Assembly (NCBI RefSeq): GCF_003058365.1
Contig: NZ_CP028858.1
Span: 1 to 64,000 of the forward strand
Source: Halococcoides cellulosivorans
GTDB lineage: Archaea; Halobacteriota; Halobacteria; Halobacteriales; Haloarculaceae
Reading direction: 5' to 3'
Length of the DNA stretch: 64,000 nt
Part shown: positions 8,936-18,221 of the stretch, in pieces
Numbering within the stretch: the first letter of the stretch is position 1
Layout: each line of letters opens with the position of its first letter
Translations under genes and position numbers: made by a program
Notes under the pieces: generated by a model
The model's database searches: none
What the model saw: the letters and a program-made list of their open reading frames with translations, nothing else
Told to the model about the DNA's origin: nothing

Positions 8936-9913
8936 CTACATGTAGCCCAGATCGCGCAGGCGCTCCATCAGGTCCTCTTTGTCCTGGGCGCGGCCCGCGC
9001 GCTCGGTCGTGTTCGCCATGTCCTGCAGCCAGGCGGGTTCGTCGGCCGATTTGTCGGTCGAGACCTGGCTGCCGAGCGAACGGAATCCCGCGAAGTACTT
9101 CGGTGAGACCGGAACGTCCTCCATGTCGAGGCCCTCGGGCAGGTCCTCGGTGCTCTCGGGGACGTAGCCCTCGTCGGGATAGGCCTCGACCGTGTCCGGC
9201 ACCGCGAAGTTCCAGTAGGCGTCCCAGACGGCGGCCTCCTCGAACTGCAGAATCGGCTGGACGCGGTCGTGGGGCGGGTAGATGTCGGGATCGTGCCGCG
9301 GCGAGAAGAAGGTCTCGTCCGCGCGAGCCTCCTGTTCGTCCCACCGCACGCCACTGATTACGCCGTCGATGTCGTGTGCTTCGAGGGCGTCGTTGAGCGC
9401 GACGGTCTTCAGCAGGTGGTTGCCCACGTAGGTATCCAGCAGGAACGGGAACGTGTCCTCCTCGTATTCGAGGATCTCTCGAATGTGGTGTTGGTTGTGC
9501 TCGGAGAGTGCGTCGACGGGGATGTCGTCGCCGGGTTCGAGGCCCTCGCGGTCGACGTAGTCGCCCACGTCCGTGTTGCGCGCCCAGATGACCTCCAGGT
9601 CCCACTCGTCGGCCCAGTGCTCGACGAACTCGATCAGTTCGTCGAAGTGCTGGTAGTGGTCGATAAAGACGACCGGGGGCACCTCCAGGTCGAACTGCTC
9701 TGCGACCTGCTTGACGACATAGAGCGTGAGCGTCGAGTCTTTCCCGCCGGTCCACATCACCGCGGGCGTGTCGTACTGTTCGAGACCCTCGCGGGTGACC
9801 TCGATGGCCTTTTCGAGTTTCTGGTCGACACTCGGGTAGTCGGCGGGGTCCTCACCCGATCCGTCGTCGTAGTCCACCGCAACGTACTCGGGGAAGTTCT
9901 CTGTCGCTGGCAT
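8936..9913 (-). CDS. Phosphoadenosine phosphosulfate reductase family protein
   Basis: PP-loop ATPase-fold protein (325 aa) of the PAPS reductase/CysD class. The loop is WTGGKDS (about 54-60), followed by VVFIDHYQHFDELIEF. The later GVRWDEQEAR and SPRHDPDIYPPHDRVQPI segments match the family. It could act in assimilatory sulfate reduction or thiolation, but no other sulfate genes are adjacent, so the substrate is not fixed. The upstream sequence (9914-9940) has an AT-rich stretch too close to the ATG to serve as its TATA box. Confidence 0.85.
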   Translation of the reverse strand: MPATENFPEYVAVDYDDGSGEDPADYPSVDQKLEKAIEVTREGLEQYDTPAVMWTGGKDSTLTLYVVKQVAEQFDLEVPPVVFIDHYQHFDELIEFVEHWADEWDLEVIWARNTDVGDYVDREGLEPGDDIPVDALSEHNQHHIREILEYEEDTFPFLLDTYVGNHLLKTVALNDALEAHDIDGVISGVRWDEQEARADETFFSPRHDPDIYPPHDRVQPILQFEEAAVWDAYWNFAVPDTVEAYPDEGYVPESTEDLPEGLDMEDVPVSPKYFAGFRSLGSQVSTDKSADEPAWLQDMANTTERAGRAQDKEDLMERLRDLGYM

Positions 9914-10009
9914 GGTAATGAGATATAATTACCCCTCGGTCCGAAAGCGTTTCGGTGCCGGCCAGTCCCATCCGGGGCGGAGCGTGGGCCGGTCGGTGTC
10001 GACGAGCGA

Positions 10010-10591
10010 TTAGATGAACTCGTTGTTCCGCCAGTTCACCCCGTCTTCGTCGTCGTGGTCGGGCGGGTCCTCGTCGACGCTGATCGAGGCGGGTTTGCGC
10101 TCGCTGTCCTCGACGCGGATGGCCTGGAGGTCGCCGTCGCTCGCGATGATCGCGGTCAACTGGCCTTTCTCGGCTTCCAGTGCGATGTCGACGAGCACCT
10201 CGAACATCGGGAACTGCAGCGCGGAGTTCTGGAGGACGGTCTCCCGATCCCCCTTGAAGCAGGCGTACTCGACGAGTTCGGACTCGATCTCCTCTTCTTC
10301 GTCTTCGAGGGCCCCCCACTGTGGGCCGCCCCCCATGCGATTCGGTGGGTGCTCGTCGGGGTCTTCCTCGTACACCCGATTTTCGGTGACGCTGGCTTTC
10401 AGTTGTGCCGTCGGGGTGTACTTGCTGATGCTGTCGGTCGCCGGTTCCGCGCTCAAAATGAGCGTGTTGTTCCGGCGTGTGATGTCCACGGCAGCGATGT
10501 CCTCGGGGAGGTCCGGATCGTCGAAGTGATCGTACACGTCCTCGAGGGGCAGTTCGAGCGTCGAGTGGAGTCTGTATACACGGCGTGACAT
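10010..10591 (-). CDS. Conserved haloarchaeal protein, possibly DUF7110
   Basis: A 193-aa acidic soluble protein starting MSRRVYRLHSTLELPLEDVY. I recognise the N-terminus as a conserved haloarchaeal family, possibly DUF7110, of unknown function. It has an Asp/Glu-rich patch in the middle (EDEEEEIESE) and an acidic C-terminus rich in Asp. The internal ATG at 10591 is preferred over the upstream codon at 10648 because the sequence between has no coding character. It follows the metalloprotease gene on the same strand, separated by 151 bp that include an inverted repeat. Confidence 0.7.
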   Translation of the reverse strand: MSRRVYRLHSTLELPLEDVYDHFDDPDLPEDIAAVDITRRNNTLILSAEPATDSISKYTPTAQLKASVTENRVYEEDPDEHPPNRMGGGPQWGALEDEEEEIESELVEYACFKGDRETVLQNSALQFPMFEVLVDIALEAEKGQLTAIIASDGDLQAIRVEDSERKPASISVDEDPPDHDDEDGVNWRNNEFI

Positions 10592-10630
10592 GGTTCGGAG
10601 ATGGCCGGCGGACCGGCGGGCGTACGGCAA

Positions 10631-10660
10631 AGTAGGGCCCCCACTCATTTAGGGCCTACT
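10631..10660. repeat. Inverted repeat between two minus-strand genes
   Basis: AGTAGGGCCC and AGGGCCTACT form imperfect inverted arms around a 10-bp centre. It lies 40-69 bp upstream of the 10591 start and after the metalloprotease stop, so it could be an operator or an RNA hairpin ending the upstream transcript. It has no T-tract on the minus strand. Confidence 0.4.
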
Positions 10661-10742
10661 TTTCGTGCACCTGTGTCACGAACGATGTCCTGACGACGAC
10701 GGTGGCCGCCGCTCGGACGGGATGAGCGTCGCTGCTCCCCGA

Positions 10743-11717
10743 TCACCCGGTCGCGTTCTCGGTCAGACAGGACCCTTCGGGGATCGGTCGCTCGTGGGCG
10801 ATCCGGTGCCACTCGTCGCGGTCGAGGGCCCCCGACCCGTCGGAGTAGTTCGTCGTCTCGTAGAGGCCGTTGTAGTTCATCACGCTGGGATACTCGTCGA
10901 TCGCGAAGGTGTGATCGTCGACGCCGGGTTCGTCCTCGTCGATGCCGAACATGTGCCCGAGTTCGTGGGCGATCAGCGACGCGGTCTCGTTGGGGTCGTC
11001 GTAGGCTTCGACCGCGCCCACGCCGGACCGGGCCACCCCCGAGAAGTACGGATCGCCCCGGGCCTGCACCTCGTCGGTCACCACCAGGTAGTAGTACCGA
11101 TCGTCGTCGTGATCCATGAACTGCCGGCGGTAGTCGTGAACGTCGTTCAACTCGCCCGGTCGCGAATCGCCAGAGATCGGGCCCTCGACCGGCAGGGCCG
11201 CGTCGCTGCGCCGGAGGTGCAGATCGATCCCGCGGTAGCCGACGGGGTCTCGGATCTCCGCCGACGCGTACGTCGACTCGACGGCCCGGAGCGCCTCCTC
11301 GCTGACGGTGACGCCCTCGACCGAATCGACCTCGACGTAGATGTCGTGTTCGAGGAGGTCCGCCTCGGGATAGGTCTCCGAACAGACCAACTCTTCGACG
11401 TCTCCGAGGCCGTCACCGTCGATGTCGCTCGTCGAGGCCTGCCACTCGACCGACTGGACGGTCGGATCCCTCCCGGGGTCGCTCGGTGCTCGAATCCGCT
11501 CGGTCGGATCGAACACGTGAATCGACCCCGGGCCGACGTCGGCCTCCATCCCCACCCGCCGATCGGGTGTCGTCTGCTGGCCCGTCGGCAGGGGAACGTA
11601 CTCCACGGCGATCGGCGCGAGCGCGACCGTGATCACGACGGCGACGATCACCAGCACGCGTCGCCGGCGCGTCCGTCTCGGTGGCCCGGATCGATCCCCA
11701 GTGGGGGATGTTCCCAT
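10743..11717 (-). CDS. Membrane-anchored metzincin-like zinc protease
   Basis: A 324-aa protein with a very basic N-terminus, one transmembrane helix (about 21-40) and an extracellular domain. The helix lacks a clear signal peptidase site, so it is probably anchored. A DIDGDGLGD element (about 98-106) resembles thrombospondin type 3 calcium-binding repeats. The zinc site is HELGHMFGIDE (251-261), with His251, Glu252 and His255. A Met-turn-like PSVMNYN (about 278-284) supports the metzincin group. The usual third histidine position (HExxHxxGxxH) carries Glu261, preceded by Asp260. Substrate unknown. Confidence 0.8.
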   Translation of the reverse strand: MGTSPTGDRSGPPRRTRRRRVLVIVAVVITVALAPIAVEYVPLPTGQQTTPDRRVGMEADVGPGSIHVFDPTERIRAPSDPGRDPTVQSVEWQASTSDIDGDGLGDVEELVCSETYPEADLLEHDIYVEVDSVEGVTVSEEALRAVESTYASAEIRDPVGYRGIDLHLRRSDAALPVEGPISGDSRPGELNDVHDYRRQFMDHDDDRYYYLVVTDEVQARGDPYFSGVARSGVGAVEAYDDPNETASLIAHELGHMFGIDEDEPGVDDHTFAIDEYPSVMNYNGLYETTNYSDGSGALDRDEWHRIAHERPIPEGSCLTENATG

Positions 11718-11742
11718 CGAGCAGTCTCTACCGAGGCCGACA

Positions 11743-11754
11743 CCATAATTTTAC
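11743..11754 (-). promoter_or_regulatory. TATA box of the metzincin gene
   Basis: The minus strand reads GTAAAATTATGG, centred 31 bp before the ATG at 11717. Confidence 0.65.
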
Positions 11755-11789
11755 TCACTTCGATCGCGAATCGCCCGACGGGAACGCGA

Positions 11790-12110
11790 TCAGTCGTCCG
11801 CCGCGGCGACCGTCTCGGTCGCGTCCCCTTCGATACTCGGGGGGTATTTCCCGCGGTCGAGGACGAGATCCGAGGCGGGGCGGGCCATACAGGTAAGCGC
11901 GTACTCCCCGCGCTCCTCGTCGGTGAGCCCACGGGCGGCCGGCTGTTCGACCTCGCCCTCGACGATCTTGGCGGTACAGGCCAGGCACATCCCCACCCGA
12001 CAGGAGTACTCCTGGGCGATGCCCTCGTCGATACAGCGCTGGAGGATGGTGTCTGTGTCCTCGACTTCGATCGTCTCACCGCTGGCGAACTCGACGGTGT
12101 AAGTGGCCAT
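11790..12110 (-). CDS. Plant-type [2Fe-2S] ferredoxin
   Basis: A 106-aa electron carrier. The cluster ligands are visible as Cys37, Cys42, Cys45 and Cys74 in the pattern C-x4-C-x2-C...C. The fold starts MATYTVEFASGETIEV, typical of the family. It is shorter than the classic haloarchaeal ferredoxin, which has an acidic insertion near its N-terminus. The ATG at 12110 is chosen because the upstream extension is not coding-like. It is divergent from the geranylgeranyl-reductase-type gene at 12223, 112 bp apart. A redox partnership is possible but inferred only from position. Confidence 0.92.
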   Translation of the reverse strand: MATYTVEFASGETIEVEDTDTILQRCIDEGIAQEYSCRVGMCLACTAKIVEGEVEQPAARGLTDEERGEYALTCMARPASDLVLDRGKYPPSIEGDATETVAAADD

Positions 12111-12222
12111 AGCACGCGTTCGAGCGGTCTCCCCAAAGGTCTTTCCGAGTGCGAACCCCGGTGTCAGTCCGTCCGTCGCCCCGTTCGGAACTCCTAACAG
12201 CGACGCCCTCACACGAACGATA

Positions 12223-13596
12223 ATGAGTGACCGATCGACGGCACGTGAGGTCGTCGTCGTGGGGGCCGGCACCGCCGGCTGTTACGCCGCGGCGACACTC
12301 GCCCGCGAGGGCGTCGACGTGGTCGTCCTCGATCGCAAGTCCGCCGAGGAGGCGGGCCACATCGCCTGTGGCGACGCGATCAAGGGCGCGGCCGAACTGC
12401 CCGACGCGATCCCGAAATCCGACCTCGAAGGAGCGATCACCAACCAGACCGTCGACCACGGGCGCTTCGAGATCCCGACCGAGGACACCGTCCTCGACAT
12501 CCCCGTCCCGGGCGAACTCGGCGTGCTCGACCGGTTCGCGTACGGCCGACGACTGATCGAGGCCGCCGAGAACGCCGGCGTGGCGTTCCACTACGACACC
12601 GTCGTCCAGGACGTCGTCCAGGACGGATCGCGCGTCACGGGCGTCCGGGCGATCAGTTCGGGCGAGCCAGTCACCTACGAGGCCGAGGTCGTCGTCGACG
12701 CCGCGGGCGCACTGTCGATCCTCCAGCAGGAGGCCGACCTCACCGAGACGAGTTTCGACACGTCGGTCCGATACTCGCAGTTCTGCTCGGCGTATCGCGA
12801 GATCATCACCGTCGACGAACCGGTCGAGTGGTCCGACGCGCTGGTCTTCAAGCCGACCGAGCGCGCGGCGGGCTATCTGTGGTATTTCCCCCGCACCCCG
12901 ACCGAGATCAACGCCGGCGTCGGCTTCCAGATGACCGAAGAACCGATGCAACTCGTCGACGCGCTGAAACGCGATCTGCGATCCCGACCGGAGTTCGAGG
13001 GGGCGACCGTCGAGGACAAACTCGGCGCGGCGCTGCCCACCCGGCGACCCTACGACTCGGCGGTCGCGCCGGGCTTCGTCGCCGTCGGTGACGCCGCCGG
13101 TCACGTCAACCCGACCACGGGCGGCGGCATCGCGGGCGCCGCCTACGGCGGGGCGTACGCCGCCGAGTCGGTCCTGGAGGCCCTCGACACGGGCCGAGTC
13201 GACGAGTCGACGCTCTGGGAATACAATCGGCAGGTGATGGATCACTTCGGCGCGCGCTACGCCGCCCTCGACGTGTACAACATCTTCACGACCGGTGCGG
13301 ACGTCGACGATCTGATGGCGCTGCTGGCGCGCCTGCCGGTCGAACCGGTCTCGGAGGCACTCTACTCGGGGTCGGCGGACCTGGGCTGGGGGCTGAAAGC
13401 CAAGATGGCTCTCAAGAGCGTCGGCCACTGGCGGACGGTGCTCGACGCCTACCGGACGAAAGGCTGTGCGGAAGACCTCCTCGACCACTACGAGACGTAT
13501 CCCGAAACTCCGGACGGCCTCGCGGCCTGGCAGACCGAGCGCGATCGGATCCTCGACCGCGTCTATCAGGTCACCGGCGCGGACCCGAAATACTAG
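12223..13596 (+). CDS. Geranylgeranyl reductase family FAD-dependent oxidoreductase
   Basis: A 457-aa flavoprotein. The FAD-binding VVGAGTAGCYAA lies at about 12-23, a second nucleotide motif at GDAAGHVNPTTGGGIAGA (about 289-306), and the Cys of AGHIACGDA (about residue 48) sits where geranylgeranyl reductases have a conserved cysteine. This family saturates isoprenoid chains of archaeal lipids or quinones; the exact substrate cannot be read here. The start is the ATG at 12223, with no coding character upstream. The stop overlaps the convergent amidotransferase stop in the palindrome CTAG. Confidence 0.88.
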   Translation: MSDRSTAREVVVVGAGTAGCYAAATLAREGVDVVVLDRKSAEEAGHIACGDAIKGAAELPDAIPKSDLEGAITNQTVDHGRFEIPTEDTVLDIPVPGELGVLDRFAYGRRLIEAAENAGVAFHYDTVVQDVVQDGSRVTGVRAISSGEPVTYEAEVVVDAAGALSILQQEADLTETSFDTSVRYSQFCSAYREIITVDEPVEWSDALVFKPTERAAGYLWYFPRTPTEINAGVGFQMTEEPMQLVDALKRDLRSRPEFEGATVEDKLGAALPTRRPYDSAVAPGFVAVGDAAGHVNPTTGGGIAGAAYGGAYAAESVLEALDTGRVDESTLWEYNRQVMDHFGARYAALDVYNIFTTGADVDDLMALLARLPVEPVSEALYSGSADLGWGLKAKMALKSVGHWRTVLDAYRTKGCAEDLLDHYETYPETPDGLAAWQTERDRILDRVYQVTGADPKY

Positions 13597-14324
13597 TCCG
13601 CCGGCGACCACTCGTCGTCGACGGTGCCACAGGTCGTCCCCGCCGTGGGCCCGCCGACCACGCGGTCGGTGAAGTTCTCGAAGATCCGGGTCGCCCGCTG
13701 GGCGCGCTCGTAGTTCGATCGCGTGATCGAGTCGAGCGCGGCCTGGCGCTTTGCGGCTGGCAACTCGTCTTTCTGTCGGGTGACGAGCGCGGCGGTCCGT
13801 GGGTCGTACTCGGGGTGGAACTGCACCGTCCGGGCCGACCCGCACGCGAACCCGTGGTTGCCGTAGTCGTTTTCGGCGATCGGGTGTGCGCCAGGGGGGA
13901 GTTCGGTCACGCGATCGCTGTGGGTCGTAAAGACCAGGAACTCGCTGTCGAGGCCCGCGAGCAGGTCCGACTCCTCGATACGCTCGACCGTCCGGTAGCC
14001 GATCTCGTACTCGCCGATCGGTTCGACCCGACCGCCGAGAGCGTCCGCGACGATCTGGTGGCCGAAACAGACGCCGAGCGTCGGGAGGCCGCTCGCGACG
14101 GCGTCGGCGATCCAGTCGGCCAGCGGGTCGATCCAGGGCTCGTCCCAGTACACCGAGGCGCGCGATCCCGTGACGACACAGCCGTCGATCCCGTCGGTCG
14201 CAGGCAACTCCTGATCGGTGACCTGGTACTCCAGGATCTCACCGGGCAGTTCACGTCGGAAGTTCCGACTCGTGTGCGTGCCGGTGTCGGCAGCGTTGAG
14301 CACGGCGATGCGCGGCGCGGTCAT
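13593..14324 (-). CDS. Class I glutamine amidotransferase domain protein
   Basis: A 243-aa stand-alone glutaminase-type domain. Nucleophile Cys86 sits in GVCFGHQ, with the His170-Pro-Glu172 pair in QFHPEYD completing the triad. It lacks an attached synthetase domain, as in GMP-synthase-subunit-like proteins. A paralogue of the same layout lies at 62814-63503; both begin with a predicted beta strand and an NFRRE segment. Amide acceptor unknown. Confidence 0.88.
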   Translation of the reverse strand: MTAPRIAVLNAADTGTHTSRNFRRELPGEILEYQVTDQELPATDGIDGCVVTGSRASVYWDEPWIDPLADWIADAVASGLPTLGVCFGHQIVADALGGRVEPIGEYEIGYRTVERIEESDLLAGLDSEFLVFTTHSDRVTELPPGAHPIAENDYGNHGFACGSARTVQFHPEYDPRTAALVTRQKDELPAAKRQAALDSITRSNYERAQRATRIFENFTDRVVGGPTAGTTCGTVDDEWSPAD

Positions 14325-14369
14325 GACTAATTTTCAGGCGGTCGAGGGCCTTAAGTCTGGCAGTCCACC

Positions 14370-15146
14370 TCAGAAATCGCCCGAACGACGGTCGGACTCG
14401 CGATCGCTGTGTGCGGTCAGCCAGTCGACCGCGACGTCAGCCACCGCCCGCCCGCGGGCGACCGGAAACAGGTGGCCACCGGCGAATTCGCGGTACTCGC
14501 CACGCGGCAGATCCGCCGCGAGATCGCCGACGGCGTCGGCGGGGGCGACCCGATCGGCCACCGCACCGCCGAGCAGCGCCGGCGTCGTGATCTCGTAGGG
14601 ATCGGCGAGTGTCGCCGCCTCCCAGGCCTCGCGATACTGGTCGGCGGCCCCTTCCTCGGCGTCGTCCGCGGCCCGCCACGCGACGATGCGGTCGAGCCAG
14701 TCTGCGGGTGGGTCGGTCCCGAGGTGCGCCCGCGTCGCCGCCGCGAGCGCCTCGGGGTCGTCCGGCGGGGCCCAGAGGTCGTCGAGGTTCGGATCGAGTG
14801 CCGTCCCGAGCGCGATCACCGACTGGACGCGATCCTCTCGCCGGGCGGCCTCCAGGGCGACGACACCGCCGAGGCCAGCGCCGATCAGGTGGGCCTGCTC
14901 GGCCCCGCTCTCGCGCAGCACGGTCGCGAGGTCCTTTCGCAACGTCGCGATCGAGATCGGGCCCACGTCGCTCTCTCCGACGCCCGGCCCGTCCCAGACG
15001 ACGGTCTGGTAGGGCCCGGTCAGTTTCCCCTGGACCGCACTCCAGAGCCACGCACCCAGCCCCGCATCACCGACGAACGCGACCGTCGGCCCCGCTCCCG
15101 CGGTGGCGAAGCGGATCGTGCGTCCGTCGCGTGTCGTCGTCGGCAC
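14370..15146 (-). CDS. Alpha/beta hydrolase-fold protein lacking the nucleophile serine
   Basis: A 258-aa protein with the alpha/beta hydrolase fold: strand-turn segments around TVAFVGDAGL, VVWDGPGVGESD (the oxyanion and cap side) and the nucleophile elbow. The elbow reads G89-A-G91-L-G93 where active members have G-x-S-x-G, so the catalytic Ser is Gly; the DNA codon is GGC. A candidate acid (Asp198) and His225 (FAGGHLFPV) remain. It may be a non-enzymatic binding protein or have changed chemistry. The TATA-like ATAACGC lies about 32 bp upstream. Confidence 0.85.
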   Translation of the reverse strand: MPTTTRDGRTIRFATAGAGPTVAFVGDAGLGAWLWSAVQGKLTGPYQTVVWDGPGVGESDVGPISIATLRKDLATVLRESGAEQAHLIGAGLGGVVALEAARREDRVQSVIALGTALDPNLDDLWAPPDDPEALAAATRAHLGTDPPADWLDRIVAWRAADDAEEGAADQYREAWEAATLADPYEITTPALLGGAVADRVAPADAVGDLAADLPRGEYREFAGGHLFPVARGRAVADVAVDWLTAHSDRESDRRSGDF

Positions 15147-15225
15147 AGTCGAATTAGGAGAGACAGTCTCAAGCGCGTTATGGTCGAATCGTGAGTCGTG
15201 GTGTCAAATTCCACTCGCGGTCCGT

Positions 15226-15254
15226 CGCCTGCCGACAGCCGTCGCTGGCAGGCG
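15226..15254. repeat. Perfect 8-bp hairpin downstream of alaS
   Basis: CGCCTGCC and GGCAGGCG form a stem with a 13-base loop, 32 bp past the alaS stop. A structured 3' end of the alaS mRNA is possible. Downstream on the minus strand there is no long T-run, only a short AATTT. Confidence 0.4.
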
Positions 15255-15285
15255 ATCGAATCCTGTCGAGCGAGACGCTGGGTGG

Positions 15286-18090
15286 TCAGTCCGGTGACTG
15301 GGCAGCGATCTGCTCGTCGAGAATGTCGGGCACCGAATCCAGCGCGTCGTCCAGCGCGTCGGCGTCGGGGCCGCCGCCCTGTGCGAACGCGGGCGGGCCA
15401 CCGCCACCGCCGCCGACGCGGTCGGCCAGCGCGCCGACGACGCTGCCCGCGTCGATCGCACTCCCCTCGGGCCGCGCGACGACGAACTGTGCGCCGTCGG
15501 CCCCGGAGCCCACCACCGCCACGTCGCCGTCGTCGACGATGGCGTTCGCCGTCGCGCGGAGTGCGTCCATGTCGGCGTCCATCCGCCGGACGACCGCGCG
15601 TTCGTCACCGACCTCGACGATATCGCCCTCCGATCCGCCGCTCGCTCGTGCGGTCGCGAGGTCTTCTTTCAGGCGGTCGATCTCCTTGCCGCGCTGTTTC
15701 CACTCCTCGAAGAACCGTTCGGCCGTCTCGGGAACGCTCTCGGGGGCGACGTCGAACGTGTCGGCGGCGTCCCGCAGCGCCCGATCTGCGTCCTGGTGCG
15801 CGTCGATCGCCGCCCGGCCGGCCGAGAACGTCACCCGGACGACGCCGTCCTGGACGCGCTCGGTCGACCGGATGACGATCGCGCCGACGTCGCCGGTGCG
15901 GGCGACGTGCGTGCCGCCACACGCCTGGACGTCCTCACAGACCTGGACGGTCCGGATCTCCTCGCCCGCGGGGATCCCGCCCTGGTAGAGGTCGAACCCG
16001 TGTTCGTCCTCGGCGGCGTGGCGGTCGACCCAGTTGATCTCGACGATCGCGTTCTCCCGGACGATCTCGTTGGCGCGGTGTTCGATCGCGCGCCGATCGT
16101 CGGCGTCGACGGCCTCGTAGTGCCGCAGGTCGATCCGCGAGGATTCGACGCCTTTCTGGGCGCCGGCCTGGCGGACGTGTTCGCCCAGCACGTCACGCGC
16201 GGCGTGGATGATCGCGTGGGTCGCGGTGTGATGGGCCATCAGCGCCTCGCGGCGGTCGCGTTCGACCTGCCCGCGGACGAACTCACCCGTCCCGGGGTCG
16301 GCGTCGCAGGTGTGCACGACGACGCCGTCCTGGATCTGGACGTCGGTGACCGAGACGGTCCGGTCGTCGGTCGCGAGCGTGCCGTGATCGGCGGGCTGGC
16401 CACCGCCCTCGGGGTAAAACCGGGTCTGATCGAGGACGACGTCGAACCGATCTTCGTCTGCGTCGTCCTCGTGTTCGAAGACTTCCAGGACGACCGCCTC
16501 GAACTCCAGGCGCTGCTGGTCCTCGTAGTACAGCCGATCGGTGTCGGGCAGTTCCCCGAGTCGGTCGGCGTACGGCAGGCCCGACTCCTGGCGGTCGGCG
16601 GTGGCCTGTTCGTGCCGATCCGCGACGCGCGCGTAGAAGTCCTCGGGCACGTCGACGGCGACATCCAGCTCGGCGGCGATCGCCTCGACGGTGTCGGGCT
16701 GGATGCCGTGGCTGTCGTACAACTCGATCAGTTCGCCGGCGGGGATCGGCTCGTCGCGGTCGGCGTACTCCTCGGCAATCTGGCGCACCCGTCGGCCGCC
16801 ACGGTCGAGTGTCTCGCGATACTTCCCGACCTCGCTGGTCACCATCTCACGGATGGTCTCGCGATCGCTGTAGCCCAGGCGGCGGGCCTGCTGAGCCACG
16901 AGATCGTCCAGATCCGCCGCGAGGTCGATCTCGTCGGCCAGGCGGACGGTGCGCCGGAGCACCATCCGCGCGAGATAGCCCGTCCCGACGTTCGAGGGGA
17001 CGATTCCGTCACCGAACATGTAGGCGAGCGTCCGGCAGTGGTCGGCGATGGCGTACGCCGCCTCCAGGGGTTCGAGCAGGTCACGCAGACGCTCGACGTC
17101 GACGCCGATCTCCGCGGCGATGTCCGCCCGCGCCGCTTCGATGTCTTCGGCCTCGTCGATGTCCATCTCGCCCGCGAGCGCCGCCGCCCGGTGGACGATC
17201 CGTTCCTCGTCGTCGCTCATCTCGATCGCCGCCGCGTCGCGAATCGTCGCGATGGCGTCGGGGTAGATCGCTTCGTAGACGGTCGGTGTGCCCTGGCTCA
17301 TCCAGGTCCACCGTTCGAGCCCGTAGCCCGTGTCGACGACGTAGGTGTCCATCGGGCTGTAGGAGTTCCCGTCTTTCATCTCGACATCGCCGTCGGGGTC
17401 TTGCTCGAACTGCATGAAGACGAGCGTCGCCAGCTCCGCGCCCTGGTAGATCACCTCGAAGGCGGGCCCGGCGTTGCCCCCGCCGACCCAGGGGTCCTCG
17501 ATGAGCGTGACCTCGTCCATGTCTGCGCCCAACTCCTCCAGCAACTCCACGCAGTACCGGACGGTGTCCTCTTTCCAGTAGACTTCGCCCGAATAGGCGT
17601 ACTGCTCGCCGACCTCCTCGCGAGCGTTGAACGCGTGGTGGGCCATCATCTCGAAGGCCATCGTGTGCCGGCCCGTCACGCCGACGTTGTCGATGTCCTG
17701 CATCCGAATGCAGGGCTGGGAGATCGTCAGCGGGTTCGCCGGCGGCGGCGTCTCACCCGACGTGACCAGCGGCTGGAAGTCGTAGATCGACGCCTGGGTG
17801 AGCAGGACGTCGTCGCGCCAGCGATTCGCCGCGACGGGATACGGGTCGATGCGATCGTGATCGCGCTCTTCGAAAAAGGCGAGGAAGCGCTCGCGCATCT
17901 CGTTCAGTTCGAACGATTCGTCGAATCCGGGGTCGTCGATGAAGCTGTAGGCGTCACACGGCGGCTCCCCACAGGTCTCGCGGTCGTCGTCGAGCGTCCA
18001 GAAGTGGGCCCCACACTCCGTACACTCCCGCCGGACGAACCCCCGATCCTCGAAGTACGACAGTCGATACTCTTCTTCGAGGTCACTCAT
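15286..18090 (-). CDS. alaS: Alanyl-tRNA synthetase
   Basis: A 934-aa enzyme that charges tRNA-Ala and edits Ser and Gly. The N-terminus starts [18 protein letters not shown], with an archaeal N-terminal Cys-rich segment (CTEC ... CGEPPC, about 20-47) before the class II catalytic core. The editing domain shows HHTATH (about 618-623) and CGGTH (about 723-727). A coiled segment follows, with a C-Ala domain containing Gly-rich [15 protein letters not shown] near the C-terminus. The start could also be ATG 18096, two codons earlier. The opposite strand has an 828-codon open frame, which is a shadow. Confidence 0.96.
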   Translation of the reverse strand: MSDLEEEYRLSYFEDRGFVRRECTECGAHFWTLDDDRETCGEPPCDAYSFIDDPGFDESFELNEMRERFLAFFEERDHDRIDPYPVAANRWRDDVLLTQASIYDFQPLVTSGETPPPANPLTISQPCIRMQDIDNVGVTGRHTMAFEMMAHHAFNAREEVGEQYAYSGEVYWKEDTVRYCVELLEELGADMDEVTLIEDPWVGGGNAGPAFEVIYQGAELATLVFMQFEQDPDGDVEMKDGNSYSPMDTYVVDTGYGLERWTWMSQGTPTVYEAIYPDAIATIRDAAAIEMSDDEERIVHRAAALAGEMDIDEAEDIEAARADIAAEIGVDVERLRDLLEPLEAAYAIADHCRTLAYMFGDGIVPSNVGTGYLARMVLRRTVRLADEIDLAADLDDLVAQQARRLGYSDRETIREMVTSEVGKYRETLDRGGRRVRQIAEEYADRDEPIPAGELIELYDSHGIQPDTVEAIAAELDVAVDVPEDFYARVADRHEQATADRQESGLPYADRLGELPDTDRLYYEDQQRLEFEAVVLEVFEHEDDADEDRFDVVLDQTRFYPEGGGQPADHGTLATDDRTVSVTDVQIQDGVVVHTCDADPGTGEFVRGQVERDRREALMAHHTATHAIIHAARDVLGEHVRQAGAQKGVESSRIDLRHYEAVDADDRRAIEHRANEIVRENAIVEINWVDRHAAEDEHGFDLYQGGIPAGEEIRTVQVCEDVQACGGTHVARTGDVGAIVIRSTERVQDGVVRVTFSAGRAAIDAHQDADRALRDAADTFDVAPESVPETAERFFEEWKQRGKEIDRLKEDLATARASGGSEGDIVEVGDERAVVRRMDADMDALRATANAIVDDGDVAVVGSGADGAQFVVARPEGSAIDAGSVVGALADRVGGGGGGPPAFAQGGGPDADALDDALDSVPDILDEQIAAQSPD

Positions 18091-18221
18091 TGCCATGACG
18101 TGGCCGAGGATCGACCAAAACAGTTCCGAAGGGGGGATCGACGGTGCGCAGGCGTCCAACAGCGTCTCTCCGGCCCGCTGGGCCGATCTGGGCGGTCAGC
18201 CGGCGGCGGCCGGCCCACCCA

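Noticed and set aside
10665-12197. 510-codon plus-strand frame opposite the metzincin and ferredoxin genes
   Set aside because: Antisense shadow; both minus-strand genes have catalytic or cluster motifs.
15208-15220. ORB-like TTCCACTCGCGG near the alaS end
   Set aside because: Only the first nine bases match and no G-rich tail follows; an isolated chance match.
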